Assembly: GCA_011374735.1 (NCBI GenBank)
Contig: DRPD01000174.1
Span: forward strand, 1-5,297
DNA length: 5,297 bases
Direction of reading: 5' to 3'
From: Thermopetrobacter sp.
Lineage (GTDB): Bacteria; Pseudomonadota; Alphaproteobacteria; Rhizobiales; Aestuariivirgaceae
A program made the position numbers and the translations under genes. The notes below the pieces were generated by a model, which searched no databases, was not told where the DNA came from, and saw nothing but the letters and a program-made list of their open reading frames with translations. This document shows, piece by piece, positions 5,207 through 5,297 of the stretch; the stretch's first letter is position 1, and every line of letters starts with the position of its first letter.

Positions 5207-5286
5207 CATACGCGATGTGCCATCCCGTTTCACTGGCTGCCGGGTGACGGTTGGCGGAGGGCGGAAAAAACGGGGGAGAGATACGC

Positions 5287-5297
5287 ATGAACCGGCG
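5287..5297 (+). CDS. Start of next gene, probably LivM-type permease (partial)
   Basis: Only ATG AAC CGG CG is visible. A strong purine-rich Shine-Dalgarno (GGGGGAGAG, 5272-5280) lies 6 nt upstream, which supports a real start. The LivM permease is expected at this place after a binding protein and LivH, and Met-Asn-Arg with a basic start suits it, but three codons cannot identify a family. Its ATG overlaps by 4 bp (ATGA) the end of an open frame that crosses the repeat cluster. Confidence 0.5.

Larger units (their letters stand above)
4665..5286. other. Long gap in the transporter operon filled with REP-like repeats
   Basis: About 620 bp separate livH from the next gene start, where permease genes of this family usually abut. 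Base composition is visibly less GC-rich than in the flanking genes. I find no recognisable protein. The stretch holds at least five related palindromic units (4746-4781, 4857-4886, 4994-5030, 5104-5139, 5177-5206) in both orientations, plus a hairpin with a 12-bp direct repeat near livH (4703-4741). A frame is open across the whole gap (4661-5290), but its translation shows peptides typical of REP sequence (such as CAFAGMT and PVKTGIHAE) rather than a protein family. Confidence 0.8.

Noticed and set aside
4723..5288. Several small minus-strand frames between livH and the next gene
   Set aside because: Their translations (MGSRFRGSDE, PVFTGMT, AGIHAESRW) are the usual products of REP palindromes; none has a convincing ribosome site or family.

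Overview
The window looks like a chromosomal segment of a GC-rich proteobacterium, most likely an alphaproteobacterium. The clues are the yggT-DUF167-folD gene order, an alphaproteobacterial-style D-amino-acid transaminase, a LivK/LivH-type transporter and dispersed palindromic repeats. No 16S or other diagnostic marker is present, so genus-level placement is not possible.

Left part (1-998, minus strand): a tight three-gene housekeeping cluster read leftward. A YggT-type membrane protein (708-998) is followed after 4 bp by a DUF167/YggU protein (359-703). That gene overlaps by 4 bp (ATGA) the start of folD (1-362), whose C-terminal part lies outside the window. A divergent intergenic segment (999-1123) carries candidate promoters in both directions and a perfect 10-bp inverted repeat.

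Middle (1124-1545): a complete tRNA-Ala(CGC) with encoded CCA and the G3:U70 identity pair. It is followed by about 345 bp without a gene, holding two imperfect ~75-bp direct repeats 116 bp apart, each able to fold in two mutually exclusive ways, then a 9-bp stem hairpin and a candidate promoter for the next gene.

Right part (1546-5297, plus strand): a class IV PLP aminotransferase, best read as D-amino-acid transaminase (1546-2400); a secreted type I periplasmic binding protein of the LivK kind (2493-3725); and a LivH-type permease (3765-4664). The next gene begins at 5287 and only 11 bp of it are visible; by position it is probably the LivM permease. If one transcription unit, these genes would import an amino acid or related compound and transaminate it, but the substrate cannot be read from sequence.

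The oddest stretch is 4665-5286. Where livH and livM are normally adjacent, there are about 620 bp with a cluster of at least five REP-like palindromes in both orientations, plus smaller repeats. Two intact stems differ by four compensated base pairs, so the fold itself appears conserved. One reading frame stays open across the whole cluster and is joined by ATGA overlaps at both ends, but its translation looks like repeat sequence rather than a protein. I see no clear new enzyme or defence system; the main points of interest are these repeats.
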